Both the position numbers and the translations under genes were made by a program. From contig CAUJFU010000512.1 in the NCBI GenBank assembly GCA_963169055.1, forward strand, positions 1 through 24,183: DNA of 24,183 nucleotides. The letters run 5' to 3'. This DNA is from Myxococcota bacterium. GTDB taxonomy: Bacteria > Myxococcota_C > UBA6777. Positions 7,983-16,603 of the stretch are shown here, piece by piece (within the stretch, counting starts at the first letter, position 1; every line of letters begins with the position of its first letter). Below the pieces are notes generated by a model. That model saw nothing but the letters and a program-made list of their open reading frames with translations, made no database searches and was not told where the DNA came from.

Positions 7983-9974
7983 TCACGCCCCCTGCCCAGG
8001 AAGCCACAAAGAGATCGTCGTCCCTCTGCCCAATTCGCTGTGCAGATCCATTGCTCCGCCATGGCGTTCGACAATCCGCGCCGCCAACGGTAGGCCCAAC
8101 CCAGTCCCTTTTTCTTTGGTTGTATAGAAAGGTTCGAGCACTCTTTCCAAGACTTCTACTGACATTCCTTTTCCTTGATCGATCACTTGGAGGCAATATC
8201 CCTCTTCTTGCCGCGAGATCTGCAAAAACACCACTGCCCCCGAAGGCGACGCTTGGATGGCATTTTGTAACAAATTCAACAGCGCCTGTTGCATCCGTGT
8301 CCGATCAAAATACAACACCGATTCTTGCGCATCACCCGACAAGATCAACGATATCTGATGCTTTTCACAATCCGAACGCAACAACAAGCGCAGTTCTTCG
8401 GCAAAATCCTTCCATTCCACGCGGCGCAGATCGAGCGCCATCGGTCGTGCGTACTCCAAAAAGCTTTTGACCACCTCTGCAAGATAACGCAACTCCCGTT
8501 GAATCCGCTGGATATGCGCTTGCTTCTCAGGTTGATCGGCCAACTCCTCTTCCAAGATCCCCGTAAACAACTCCATCCCCCCGAGCGGATTGCGTACTTC
8601 GTGTGCGATCCCCGACAACATCATCTGCATCTGCCGATCACGCGCCAAGATATTCCGACGCATCTCGTCCATCGTTCTCGCCAAAAGCCCGATCTCATCT
8701 TGCTCCAAGATCGGCACTTCGTGCTGTAGATCACCTTGCCCGATCGCTTCGGTTGCACGCACCAAACGCCGCACAGGGGCTACCACAAAACGCGAAAACA
8801 AAAATCCCGAAACCACCACCAAACCCAACGACAAAAGCGCAAAAAACAACAGCGAACGCTGCGTCCTTCGCAAGATCACAAAGTACGACGCACTCCCCTC
8901 TACCCCGATCGCAGCAAGCACGCGCAGATCTTCCCCAACCAGCGGGGCAAATCCTGCCTTGTACAAATCGCCCCCGCGCCGTTGAAACAGCACGCTCGCT
9001 CGCGGTTTGCCCTGCCATACTGCCCCCAACTCGCTTTCCTCAAAGGACAATTGGACATATTCTTGTCCTACAGCCATATTCTCCGTATCTAACAGACTAC
9101 GGCGTTTTTGATCAAAGACAAAGATCCGCTGCACACCCGTTGAATCTTTTAATCGACGTAGCTTTTGTTGTAGATTTCGATACGAACGGCTCTCTTGATC
9201 TTCGGGTAAAAAAGAAGTGACCACCGAAGAAGCCAACAATGCGCTTGCAGCTTGTCCCACACTAATCAAGCGTCGGCCCAACTCTGCATCCAAGCCCTCT
9301 TGCAAACGCATCCCTGCGTAAAAAATAAACAATCCCAACGTCAGCAACGCAGGCAACAAAAAAACCAACACAACTTTGGTTCGCAAACTTCGATACCATC
9401 GGACATATCCCCGACGCTTGCGATCCTCGACTCGCCCGCCTTGGCCTTTGACTTCGCGTGCTTTTTGCGCCACCACCGCAGCCCGCGAAGCCGACAGCGC
9501 CGCACGCCCAAGATGGCTCTCTTCTTCAGGGATCTCTGTGGGCGCGTCCATAGACACAGGCACCTCGTGCGAAACGCCCGCACCTTCGGCTTGTTGCGCT
9601 GCCGTCCCTTCTCGTTCCTGTTGCGCTTGCTGCTTTTCTTCACGAGGCGGCTTCGCCAACAGCATCGCAACCCCTGATGACGGAATATCCGCAGCATCCG
9701 CAGAGTCCCACGGGATATCATCTCCCAACATCCGATTCTCGAAGCCGTCCTCTTCCTCACTGTGGTCTTCTCGATCTTTTTCTGCCCCAAACATCCGCGC
9801 CGCCCAATCAACAGAACCTTTTTCTTCGACCACAGCAGACCTTTCGCCTACAGCCTCCGAGCGTTCGCGCTCCATCTCTGCAAACATCCGCGCAGCCCAG
9901 CTTTCCTCTTCCGCATCTTCCGACTTCTTTGGGCCTTCTTCGGCTTCGTTCTTGCGTTTGCCGCTCTCGCTCAT
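7983..9974 (-). CDS. Membrane sensor histidine kinase with HAMP domain and long acidic N-terminal tail
   Basis: 663 aa. Residues 1-190 form a charged cytoplasmic tail rich in Glu, Ala and Gln. A first membrane helix lies at about 200-221, a periplasmic sensing domain at about 222-372 (Cache-like size), a second helix at about 374-396 and HAMP at about 397-450. HisKA follows with GIAHEVRNPLGGMELF (His458), then an intact HATPase: N-box QQALLNLLQNAIQAS (Asn571), G1 VIDQGKGM, G2 KGTGLGLPLAARIV. The H-box and overall plan resemble NtrB/ZraS-type kinases that drive sigma-54 regulators, but no regulator gene is in view. The tail repeats the motif WAARMF at 26-31 and 57-62, with a weaker third copy (FENRML) at 78-83. 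I chose ATG 9974 because AGGAGG stands 5 bases before it; an ATG at 10001 is also in frame. It lies beyond two terminators from the nos operon, so it should have its own promoter. Confidence 0.92.
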   Translation of the reverse strand: MSESGKRKNEAEEGPKKSEDAEEESWAARMFAEMERERSEAVGERSAVVEEKGSVDWAARMFGAEKDREDHSEEEDGFENRMLGDDIPWDSADAADIPSSGVAMLLAKPPREEKQQAQQEREGTAAQQAEGAGVSHEVPVSMDAPTEIPEEESHLGRAALSASRAAVVAQKAREVKGQGGRVEDRKRRGYVRWYRSLRTKVVLVFLLPALLTLGLFIFYAGMRLQEGLDAELGRRLISVGQAASALLASSVVTSFLPEDQESRSYRNLQQKLRRLKDSTGVQRIFVFDQKRRSLLDTENMAVGQEYVQLSFEESELGAVWQGKPRASVLFQRRGGDLYKAGFAPLVGEDLRVLAAIGVEGSASYFVILRRTQRSLLFFALLSLGLVVVSGFLFSRFVVAPVRRLVRATEAIGQGDLQHEVPILEQDEIGLLARTMDEMRRNILARDRQMQMMLSGIAHEVRNPLGGMELFTGILEEELADQPEKQAHIQRIQRELRYLAEVVKSFLEYARPMALDLRRVEWKDFAEELRLLLRSDCEKHQISLILSGDAQESVLYFDRTRMQQALLNLLQNAIQASPSGAVVFLQISRQEEGYCLQVIDQGKGMSVEVLERVLEPFYTTKEKGTGLGLPLAARIVERHGGAMDLHSELGRGTTISLWLPGQGA

Positions 9975-10036
9975 CCAAACCTCCTCTCCAAACACTCGCA
10001 CCTATCGGCCCACCAACCTAACCCATCCCCCTCCAC

Positions 10037-10058
10037 AAAAAAAAGTGGACACCTCCAC
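10037..10058 (-). terminator. Second rho-independent terminator after the nos operon
   Basis: Read on the - strand: GTGGA, a 4-base loop, TCCAC, then eight T. The stem is short (5 pairs), but the T-run is perfect. It follows the stronger hairpin at 10116-10147 and would further shield the kinase gene from read-through. Confidence 0.55.
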
Positions 10059-10115
10059 AGCAGCCCTTTTTCAACAGCTTCTTCTCACAAACCCAACCCC
10101 CTAACCCACACAAAC

Positions 10116-10147
10116 AAAAAAGGCCACGCAAACACCGTTGCGCGGCC
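10116..10147 (-). terminator. Rho-independent terminator of the nos operon
   Basis: On the - strand: a 10-pair stem (GGCCGCGCAA with TTGCGTGGCC, one G-U pair), a 6-base loop, then six T. It begins about 60 bases after the stop codon of the cytochrome c gene. It marks the 3' end of the nosZ-to-cytochrome transcript. Confidence 0.85.
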
Positions 10148-10207
10148 TCTTCTGCCATCAGCGCGATATCCAAACGATACGAGATCCGCCCATGATGCGA
10201 TGAGAGC

Positions 10208-10651
10208 TTATTTCTTTGAACCGAACTGCTTTCGCACGTAGGACAAAGCATCCTTGATCTGTTTTTCAGAGAGCGTCCCTTTGTGGGCGGGCATGACACG
10301 CGAGCCTTTTGTGATGCCGTTGGTGATCGAGTGCAACAGATCTTTGTTGTCTTTGGCGAGGCGTTCGGGTTCTTTCACAAAGTCAGCAGCCGTCACGCCA
10401 CCATTTCCACGACCATCCGCACCATGACAAGCCATACAGCCTTTTTCCTTAAAGATTTTTTCGCCAGCCAAAGGATCGCCCGGCAAAGAAGTGTCCGCCG
10501 CCTTCTTGGGTTCGGCCTTTTTGCCAGCAAGCGCTTTGTCGGCTGTCGCCTTTTGGGCAGGGTTTGGCGAAGGATTGGGCGTAGAATCTTTTTTACAAGC
10601 CGCCACCGCCACAACCAACAACATTGCCAAGACAAACGAGAGATTCCGCAT
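10208..10651 (-). CDS. Lipoprotein c-type cytochrome
   Basis: Probably carries electrons in the periplasm, anchored by lipid, likely to NosZ. The 147-aa product opens with a signal peptide and lipobox VAVAAC (lipidated Cys19), followed by a flexible linker rich in Lys, Ala and Pro (20-57). It ends in a single-haem class I cytochrome c domain: CMACH at 72-76 binds haem and Met120 in GSRVMPAH is the likely sixth ligand. AAGGAG lies 9 bases before ATG 10651; an upstream in-frame start at 10678 is less likely. It is the last gene of the nos cluster, 60 bases after nosL and just before a strong terminator. Its role as direct donor to NosZ is an inference from position. Confidence 0.92.
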   Translation of the reverse strand: MRNLSFVLAMLLVVAVAACKKDSTPNPSPNPAQKATADKALAGKKAEPKKAADTSLPGDPLAGEKIFKEKGCMACHGADGRGNGGVTAADFVKEPERLAKDNKDLLHSITNGITKGSRVMPAHKGTLSEKQIKDALSYVRKQFGSKK

Positions 10652-10711
10652 CCTAAAAAACTCCTTGGGTTGATTCATTCAACCGTAAAAAAAGAACAAC
10701 CTCGCACAGCG

Positions 10712-11224
10712 TCAGGGACGACCGCGCAGCTTTTGCCAAGCGGGGCGCAGAGCTTCCCACGTCACCACTTGGCCTTTGTATTGTTTGGCCCAGATCTCGG
10801 CATCCGCCTTTTTCTCATAACTCAAGATCGGAACGCCCATCACGCGGGTCTTTTTGACTCCCAGTACATACGTCGCTTTGGAAGCCGCCAACCAAGGCTC
10901 GGTTTTTGGCGAAAACACCAGCGGATCGGTCTTGGGATTCATTCCTTCGACAAAGATCATCCGTGCTTTCCCATGCGGCGAAGGTGTTTCTAGGTACGTC
11001 AGCATATCGCTCAACGAACAAAAAAACACGCGCTTTCCGTCGCGATGGATCACTTGTCCACGCGGCGAAGGTTCCTCGCGCACGATCATCCCGCACGCCG
11101 CGCAAGCATGGGTGTGGATCGCTTGGGCTTCCAACGATATCACGGCTTTGCCTTGGTCTTTTTGGCAATGCACCAAAAAGAAAGACAGCATCAGACAAAT
11201 ACTATAAAAGATCTTCTGTTTCAT
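10712..11224 (-). CDS. nosL: NosL, copper chaperone for N2O reductase assembly
   Basis: Delivers Cu(I) in the periplasm for building the copper centres of NosZ, working with NosDFY. The 170-aa product has an N-terminal hydrophobic signal (4-19) ending at Cys20; LVHC is an unusual lipobox because His precedes the Cys. The core shows the NosL pattern: ACAACGMIVREEPSPRGQV (about 40-58), with Cys44-Gly-Met46, then DGKRVFFCSLSDML (62-75), which includes Cys69 and Met74. Downstream, Met and His residues could also bind copper. Its ATG shares one base with the nosY stop (TGATG), which points to coupled translation. Confidence 0.93.
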   Translation of the reverse strand: MKQKIFYSICLMLSFFLVHCQKDQGKAVISLEAQAIHTHACAACGMIVREEPSPRGQVIHRDGKRVFFCSLSDMLTYLETPSPHGKARMIFVEGMNPKTDPLVFSPKTEPWLAASKATYVLGVKKTRVMGVPILSYEKKADAEIWAKQYKGQVVTWEALRPAWQKLRGRP

Positions 11225-12018
11225 CAGATCACCTTTTTTCGCAAAAGAATCCAGCCGCCTAGCAACACAGGCCCCACGATCCAAACCGACCACAAGGCCG
11301 CCAAGACACCCAACGACGGCACACGCGCCGTCAATCCGAGCTGTTCTAAGCCTTGTGTACCGATGAAGACCTCCATCATCTGCATCCGAAAAAGTCCTGC
11401 GGGGTTGGCCAGCACCAAAGTACGCATCACCCCCTGCGAGACCGCTCCATCCGAGATCACCAGCACGCCAAGCAGACCGAGATCATAGAAAAACACCAAC
11501 ACAAACCACACCACCACCACAGCGCTTGCTGCGGAGACTTGCCGTTTGTAAAGCACCGAAAGCAGCAACCCCAACGACAAAAAAGCCAGCCCCAACAGCA
11601 GCGTCGGCAAAAGCAATGGCCACAAGACCTGCCGTGAGACCGCACCCGCAAAGATCCCCGCGCTCCCAAAGCCCAACAACACCGCCGCCGACAAAGCCAA
11701 ACTCCGACCGATGAATTTGGCCCACACCATCTCCATCCGACCGATCGGCAACGACAACAACAGCCCCAAAGTATTGCGCTCGGACTCTCCAACAATCGCA
11801 TCGTGACTCAGAATCAACGCAACCAATGGTACAAACAAACTCGCTAACGTCACCAGACTGGGTCCTGTTAAACCTACAGCCTTTGCACCTGCGCTGCGAC
11901 CATACAACGTCACCGCCGAGGCCAACACCGCAAACAACACACTAATCACCAGCACCCAACGATCACGTGTGCGCTCAGACAACTCATGCAAGATCAAAGA
12001 ACGTGCAACTCTTCGCAT
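11224..12018 (-). CDS. nosY: NosY, ABC transporter permease for CuZ-site maturation
   Basis: Inner-membrane part of the NosDFY complex, which supports assembly of the copper-sulfur centre of N2O reductase. The 264-aa product has about six membrane helices, roughly at 21-40, 55-72, 107-126, 133-156, 163-190 and 237-260. The HDAIVGESERNTLGLLLSLPI segment after the second helix is the usual ABC-2-type motif of NosY. Length equals the family norm of about 270. The ATG overlaps the nosF stop by one base (TAATG), and its own stop overlaps nosL. Identification rests on this fold plus the gene order between nosF and nosL. Confidence 0.93.
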   Translation of the reverse strand: MRRVARSLILHELSERTRDRWVLVISVLFAVLASAVTLYGRSAGAKAVGLTGPSLVTLASLFVPLVALILSHDAIVGESERNTLGLLLSLPIGRMEMVWAKFIGRSLALSAAVLLGFGSAGIFAGAVSRQVLWPLLLPTLLLGLAFLSLGLLLSVLYKRQVSAASAVVVVWFVLVFFYDLGLLGVLVISDGAVSQGVMRTLVLANPAGLFRMQMMEVFIGTQGLEQLGLTARVPSLGVLAALWSVWIVGPVLLGGWILLRKKVI

Positions 12019-12941
12019 TAGAACATCTCCAGCAATCTTTCGTACACCTCATCCAAGGTCGGTTCTTCCATACGAAAGCCCCGGATATCCGAAGAAAAAA
12101 GGGATTGTTGTTGAACATAATCCAGCAGCGCATGCGAAGGAATCACAAGACGAACCTGAAATACGCCTTGCTCTTTTTTCTCTTCTACTTCGGTAATCCA
12201 AGAAGACAACACTTCCAATGTACGCAAGCGTGTTATTACTTTTTCGTCATCAAAAGTAAGATATATCTGGATCGGCAGCGCGGCCATCTCTCTCAGTTCC
12301 AACGGTGTTCCTCGCGCACAGATCCGACCCCGTTTGAACACACACATCTGATCCACGCGGCGCTCCAACAAGGCGATATCATGTGTCGAAAGCAAGACCA
12401 TCCGCCCTGCCTCCCGCCAGACCCGCAAGACCTCCCACAACACCGACAGCCCTTCTTGATCGAGTCCTCCTGTCGGCTCGTCCAAGATCAACAACATCGG
12501 TTCGGTCAAGATCGCCACCGCCAACCCCAGCCGTTGCCGCATCCCTCGCGAATAACCCCGCACAGCCCGACGCGCCGCGTGTTCGAGGCTCACAAAGCGC
12601 AAGACCTCTTCGATCCGCTCTTTGCGAACCCCCCGCGCACGCGCAAAAAAAGACAGTACCTGCCAGCCCGTTAGGTTCTCGGAAAAAGCCACATTTTCGG
12701 GTAAATATCCGATTTTTTCTCGAAACGCATAATCCTGTACGGCCATTTGTTGATCGATGTGCAGCTCGCCTTGTTCGGGGCGCACCAAACCCAGCAACAC
12801 CTTGAGCAGCGTGGACTTCCCTGCTCCGTTCGGCCCGACCAACATACAGATCTGACCTGCTTCAAGCGATATCTCAACACGATCAAGCGCCTGAACCTCG
12901 CCAAAGCGCACAGAGATATCTCGCAACGAAAGGCTTTTCAT
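12018..12941 (-). CDS. nosF: NosF, ABC transporter ATPase for CuZ-site maturation
   Basis: ATP-hydrolysing subunit of NosDFY, on the cytoplasmic face. In the 307-aa product Walker A is GPNGAGKST (36-44), the signature is YSRGMRQRLGLA (130-141), Walker B is LLILDEP (150-156) and the switch His187 lies in LLSTHD. The C-terminal 80 residues form an accessory domain common in NosF-like ATPases. I chose ATG 12941, which overlaps the nosD stop as ATGA; a GTG at 12959 is the alternative. The stop overlaps nosY by one base. All residues needed for ATP hydrolysis look intact. Confidence 0.94.
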   Translation of the reverse strand: MKSLSLRDISVRFGEVQALDRVEISLEAGQICMLVGPNGAGKSTLLKVLLGLVRPEQGELHIDQQMAVQDYAFREKIGYLPENVAFSENLTGWQVLSFFARARGVRKERIEEVLRFVSLEHAARRAVRGYSRGMRQRLGLAVAILTEPMLLILDEPTGGLDQEGLSVLWEVLRVWREAGRMVLLSTHDIALLERRVDQMCVFKRGRICARGTPLELREMAALPIQIYLTFDDEKVITRLRTLEVLSSWITEVEEKKEQGVFQVRLVIPSHALLDYVQQQSLFSSDIRGFRMEEPTLDEVYERLLEMF

Positions 12942-14413
12942 CTTTTCTTCGGCCTCCACGACATCAACGGGCGATGATCAATCACCGTAGGCACTCGCAA
13001 AACAGGCAATCGCTGCTCCAAATGCGTCAACAATTCGAGCGAAGGACTACGCATCAACATGACGGATGGCGGGTACTGGTAAAGTAAGCGTGAAGAAAAA
13101 CTATCTAACCGATATGGACGATCTCCTATCCCATCTTTGTCTTGATCCCAACCGATATAATCGCTCCAATAATTGCCATTGTCTCCTTTTGTCCCCCAGT
13201 CAAGGTCCGAAGATCCGACAAAAAAGATCTGTTGGTCGTTGTGAACAAAAGCATTGTTTCGCACACGGTTGCGGATCGTTCCTGCCCAGATGCGCGCACC
13301 GATTCGGTTTTTTTGGATGCTATTGTCTTCGATGGTGTTGTCGTTGCTCGAAAAGAAAAACATCCCTTCGCCGTTGTGATGCAAGATATTTTTGCGGATG
13401 GTGCAGTACTGGGCATCGCGAAACAAGATGCCATGCCGCTCGTTGTGCTGGACATCGTTCTCCTCGACGTGGAGGTGATGGCTCTGCATCAGCGCAAGTC
13501 CCGTCAGATTGTGATGGCTTTTGTTGCGGATCAAACGGTTTCGGTAGGAGAACATGTAGTGTACGCCATAGCGTTGATGAGAAAGGTGATTTTCCATGAT
13601 CACGCTATCTTCGACCGCAGAAACATAGATCCCATCGCGTGCATGAAGCACACGATTTCCACGGATCAAAAGCCTCGAACCATCGAACAAATGAATCCCA
13701 TTTCCGCGATCAGCTTCTTTGACTTGCTCTCGCCCGTGGACGTGGTTGTCGAGGATCTGTACGTCGTCTGTCTCATGCAGCCACAAACCAAACGCGCAAT
13801 CACGCATCGTATTTTTTCGCACAATCGAACGAACGGCTGTTTTGGCCAAATAAATACAGCTATCGGGGCCTCCGAGATCCGAGCCACTTCCCTGCACGAT
13901 CAAGCCCTCAAGGATCGTATTCGGAGCCTCCACGATAAGCACTTTGCCTTTGCCACGCCCATCGATCACCCCTCCACGACCACGCATAGTCACACGCCGT
14001 TTTAGATGAATCGGGCCGAACCATCGACCTGATGGGATCTCGATCACATCGCCGTCCGAGACTTGTGCTGCGATCTTCTGTAAGGAGTCTTCACTTTTTT
14101 CAGGTATCCACACACGCGCATGGCTTACGCAAATCCACGAAAAAAACAAGAACACTCCCACAGCCCACGAACCACTAAAGCTCCGAAGGCGTTGTCTGCC
14201 TCGGATGCGATACACCCCAAGCGGCCTGCTGTTGTCGGCCACAGAGGCTGCGCTGCCATGCCCTCGCGTGGAGGCGGTGTGATCGCCTCCAACATCGTGT
14301 AGCTTGCGCCCTCGGACGGAGGGAAAGCACCCATGCTCTTGCATCGAGGAAGAGCACCCATGCTCTCGGATAGAGGTGGCGCTCTCATGCCCTTGCATGC
14401 GTGCGTCACACAT
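12938..14413 (-). CDS. nosD: NosD, periplasmic beta-helix maturation factor
   Basis: NosD receives copper from NosL and, with NosFY, hands it to apo-NosZ. The body (about 130-400) is a right-handed beta-helix made of repeated N.(I/V).(D/E)N...G coils such as VQILDNHVHG and HHLHVEENDVQHNERHGILF. It is followed by NYWSDYIGWDQDKDGIGDRPY, typical of NosD. The export signal (about 82-99, VGVFLFFSWICVSHA) is preceded by about 80 residues made from a degenerate 27-base tandem repeat. Two starts are possible. ATG 14413 overlaps the nosR stop by 8 bases with GGAG about 10 bases upstream. GTG 14215 would give a normal signal peptide with no long leader but has no clear ribosome-binding site. I give the longer frame and cannot decide. 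Confidence 0.9.
   Translation of the reverse strand: MCDARMQGHESATSIREHGCSSSMQEHGCFPSVRGRKLHDVGGDHTASTRGHGSAASVADNSRPLGVYRIRGRQRLRSFSGSWAVGVFLFFSWICVSHARVWIPEKSEDSLQKIAAQVSDGDVIEIPSGRWFGPIHLKRRVTMRGRGGVIDGRGKGKVLIVEAPNTILEGLIVQGSGSDLGGPDSCIYLAKTAVRSIVRKNTMRDCAFGLWLHETDDVQILDNHVHGREQVKEADRGNGIHLFDGSRLLIRGNRVLHARDGIYVSAVEDSVIMENHLSHQRYGVHYMFSYRNRLIRNKSHHNLTGLALMQSHHLHVEENDVQHNERHGILFRDAQYCTIRKNILHHNGEGMFFFSSNDNTIEDNSIQKNRIGARIWAGTIRNRVRNNAFVHNDQQIFFVGSSDLDWGTKGDNGNYWSDYIGWDQDKDGIGDRPYRLDSFSSRLLYQYPPSVMLMRSPSLELLTHLEQRLPVLRVPTVIDHRPLMSWRPKKR
14325..14405. repeat. 27-base tandem repeat at the nosR-nosD junction
   Basis: Three units of period 27 (14325-14351, 14352-14378, 14379-14405). The first two share 21 of 27 bases and the third is looser (16 of 27). 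A decayed unit precedes them. On the - strand they translate as nine-residue units (MQGHESATS, IREHGCSSS, MQEHGCFPS). The length divides by three, so the frame stays open. Confidence 0.8.
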
Positions 14414-16499
14414 CTTTGCGTTGCTCCATCAAACGAGCCAAGCGCTTTTTGTCTTCTTCGCTCTGCTCGGCTTTGCGCAAGATCCGCTCGATCCCCACCA
14501 ACGGCGGGCAAACCTTGTCGTTGCGGTAGGTGGCTTCGCACTCCATACACGACAAACATTCGCGTGGATCGATCGTTCCGTTGGGGCGGATGGCTTTGGG
14601 TTCGCATCCTTTGGTGCAGATCTGACAAGAACTACAAAAAGAGCGACGTTTTGGACCTGAGATCCGAAAACTACCAAAGATCGCCAACGCCCCGCCCAGC
14701 GGGCAAAGATAACGGCAGAAGGGGCGCCACCAAAACAACGACAGCGACAACAACAAGACCCACCAGAGGAAAAACCCCCACGGGCGCTTCCATGCGTACA
14801 CCAAAAAGGTGGACTTGAAAGGTTCGATCTCGGCCATCGTCTCTCCCCAGATCGGCGAGATCAGAAACACCACCAACAGCACCGCGAAAACAACATAACG
14901 AAGATATCGCAATGGCGCATGGATCTTTTCTGGAAGCTCAAAGTCGGGAAGTTTGAGTTTTCGCCCCAGTTTGTGCAAAAGCTCGGTCATCGCACCATAA
15001 GGGCAGACCCAACCACAAAACACTCCACGCCCCCAAATAATCGAGACGATCGCAATAAAGATCCACAGCACAAAGATCAACGGCTCACTAAAAAACAGAT
15101 CCCACCGCCATTTGTGGATCACACTGTCGGCAAGCGTCAAAAGCTGTGTGACGGAGGGCTGCGCACGCATCCACACGCCGATCAACAACACGCTCGCAAG
15201 CATCACGCCGACGTGAAGGCGTTTCAGGCGAAGCATATCGCCTGTCAAGAAACGCCGCGCCGTAAAAAGGCCCATCACGAACAGCAAAAGGCTGATCAAG
15301 ACGACGACTTCGGTGCTTCGGTTTCTCCACGCTTGGACGTACATCGCAGCGTATGGATCAGGCCCATCGAACTGATACACCGAACGCGGCAAGCGGTGTG
15401 TGGACTGAAACTGTCTGAAATCCCGGTTGAATCCGCCCGTTCCGTCATAACGGCTGCCCAAAAAGATCATCTGAAACGGAGCGCCCGGATCGAGCGGTGC
15501 GCCCGAAGTAAAGAACACCGCCCCTTCCTTAAAGCGCGGTGCGCCCTTGGAGTTGATGCTGGTCAGGTTAAAGTAATCCGTGTCTCGGAAGATCAGCTCG
15601 CGCAAGCCTTGTTCGACTCGCACGCGATCAAAGATCCCGCCGCGCACAAACGCCGATCCCTTAAAGGAATCCGAACCTTGGCCCAAGATCACAAGCAGAT
15701 GTTGGCCTGATTTGCGGCGTTTCATCAGATAGGCGTATGTTCGCTCACCAAACAGCGAACGCCCGACCTGCGGGGCATCAGCCAGCGTGTACCACAGGTC
15801 CACAAATTTCCCCTGCGGATTTTTCACTCCCATCTGGCGCTCTGTGACGGTCAATCGCCCCCAAACGCCTTCCTTGCGCATCCGCTGCCAGTCCCAGACT
15901 TCGGTACTTCGAACGAATCGCCCGGGTGTTGCAGCCGAAACACTCAACACACCTGTTGCGATCCCGACAGCGCGAGCGGACTCCAATACAGTTTTGTTTT
16001 GCGCAAGCGCCGTGACGGTCGCTCCCGAGATCACATCGACCGAAACAGCGCCTTTGCTTGCTCGCCCCACAACGACGGGCGTACTTGCTTTTTTTCCGAC
16101 ATAAAACTTCGTAAAATCATGTAACGCTTTTTCAGGGATCCCCACCAGCAAGATCGGCTCGCTGTGATGAATCACTTGTACGCCCGTGATCACGCCCTGC
16201 GGATCGAGCCCAACAAGCGTCTCCATCGGTTTGCTTGAGTAGGCCGGGATATCGACGACATCCGTGGAAAGAACCACCCACCCAAGCAGCTTCTTTTGGG
16301 CGTCATACCCTGCGACAAAAGGGCCTTTTGGAGACGCCGAGAAGCTGTTCGCCCCCGGCAAGACCCGAACACAAGGCATTTTTTTGCAGTCAAGGCGCAT
16401 CGAGCGTCGTGGGGAAGACGCAAAGCTCGAAACCTCGGCACTCAAAAAAGTAAGAAGAAAAAATGTGAGGCAGAAGAACAAGGAACGTGTGGATATCAT
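14406..16499 (-). CDS. nosR: NosR, FMN/iron-sulfur membrane electron donor for N2O reduction
   Basis: Passes electrons from the quinol pool towards NosZ and is needed for its activity. The 697-aa product has a signal sequence (1-27) and a periplasmic FMN-binding domain with SGATVT at 158-163, where FMN is attached to a threonine in this family. A middle domain precedes five membrane helices (about 397-415, 428-444, 471-490, 535-550, 573-592). Two cytoplasmic CxxxCP motifs follow, CGWVCP (495-500) and CRYLCP (595-600), then a ferredoxin-like set of eight or so Cys at 622-664 (CSSCQICTKGC, CLSCMEC). Length agrees with NosR of clade I organisms. The frame is open upstream, but ATG 16499 starts the signal. 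It lies 104 bases after nosZ, from which a hairpin separates it. Confidence 0.94.
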   Translation of the reverse strand: MISTRSLFFCLTFFLLTFLSAEVSSFASSPRRSMRLDCKKMPCVRVLPGANSFSASPKGPFVAGYDAQKKLLGWVVLSTDVVDIPAYSSKPMETLVGLDPQGVITGVQVIHHSEPILLVGIPEKALHDFTKFYVGKKASTPVVVGRASKGAVSVDVISGATVTALAQNKTVLESARAVGIATGVLSVSAATPGRFVRSTEVWDWQRMRKEGVWGRLTVTERQMGVKNPQGKFVDLWYTLADAPQVGRSLFGERTYAYLMKRRKSGQHLLVILGQGSDSFKGSAFVRGGIFDRVRVEQGLRELIFRDTDYFNLTSINSKGAPRFKEGAVFFTSGAPLDPGAPFQMIFLGSRYDGTGGFNRDFRQFQSTHRLPRSVYQFDGPDPYAAMYVQAWRNRSTEVVVLISLLLFVMGLFTARRFLTGDMLRLKRLHVGVMLASVLLIGVWMRAQPSVTQLLTLADSVIHKWRWDLFFSEPLIFVLWIFIAIVSIIWGRGVFCGWVCPYGAMTELLHKLGRKLKLPDFELPEKIHAPLRYLRYVVFAVLLVVFLISPIWGETMAEIEPFKSTFLVYAWKRPWGFFLWWVLLLSLSLFWWRPFCRYLCPLGGALAIFGSFRISGPKRRSFCSSCQICTKGCEPKAIRPNGTIDPRECLSCMECEATYRNDKVCPPLVGIERILRKAEQSEEDKKRLARLMEQRKDV

Positions 16500-16516
16500 G
16501 GTTGGATCCCAAAGAT

Positions 16517-16536
16517 CGGACTGTTTGGAAAGTCCG
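16517..16536 (-). other. Hairpin between nosZ and nosR
   Basis: A perfect 6-pair inverted repeat (CGGACT, 8-base loop, AGTCCG) lies 18 bases before the nosR ATG, with a run of nine C at 16554-16562 upstream of it. There is no T-run, so it is not a classic terminator. It may stabilise or process the nosZ part of the message, or be chance. Confidence 0.35.
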
Positions 16537-16603
16537 TTGTGCGGTGAAGATCGCCCCCCCCCTCTTTGGTTGCGATCAAACAAAGTCCCTCAAATCGGAG
16601 CGA

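Noticed and set aside
16554-16562. Phase-variable tract controlling nosR reading frame
   Set aside because: The nine-C run is outside both genes, so slippage cannot switch a frame; at most it changes spacing.
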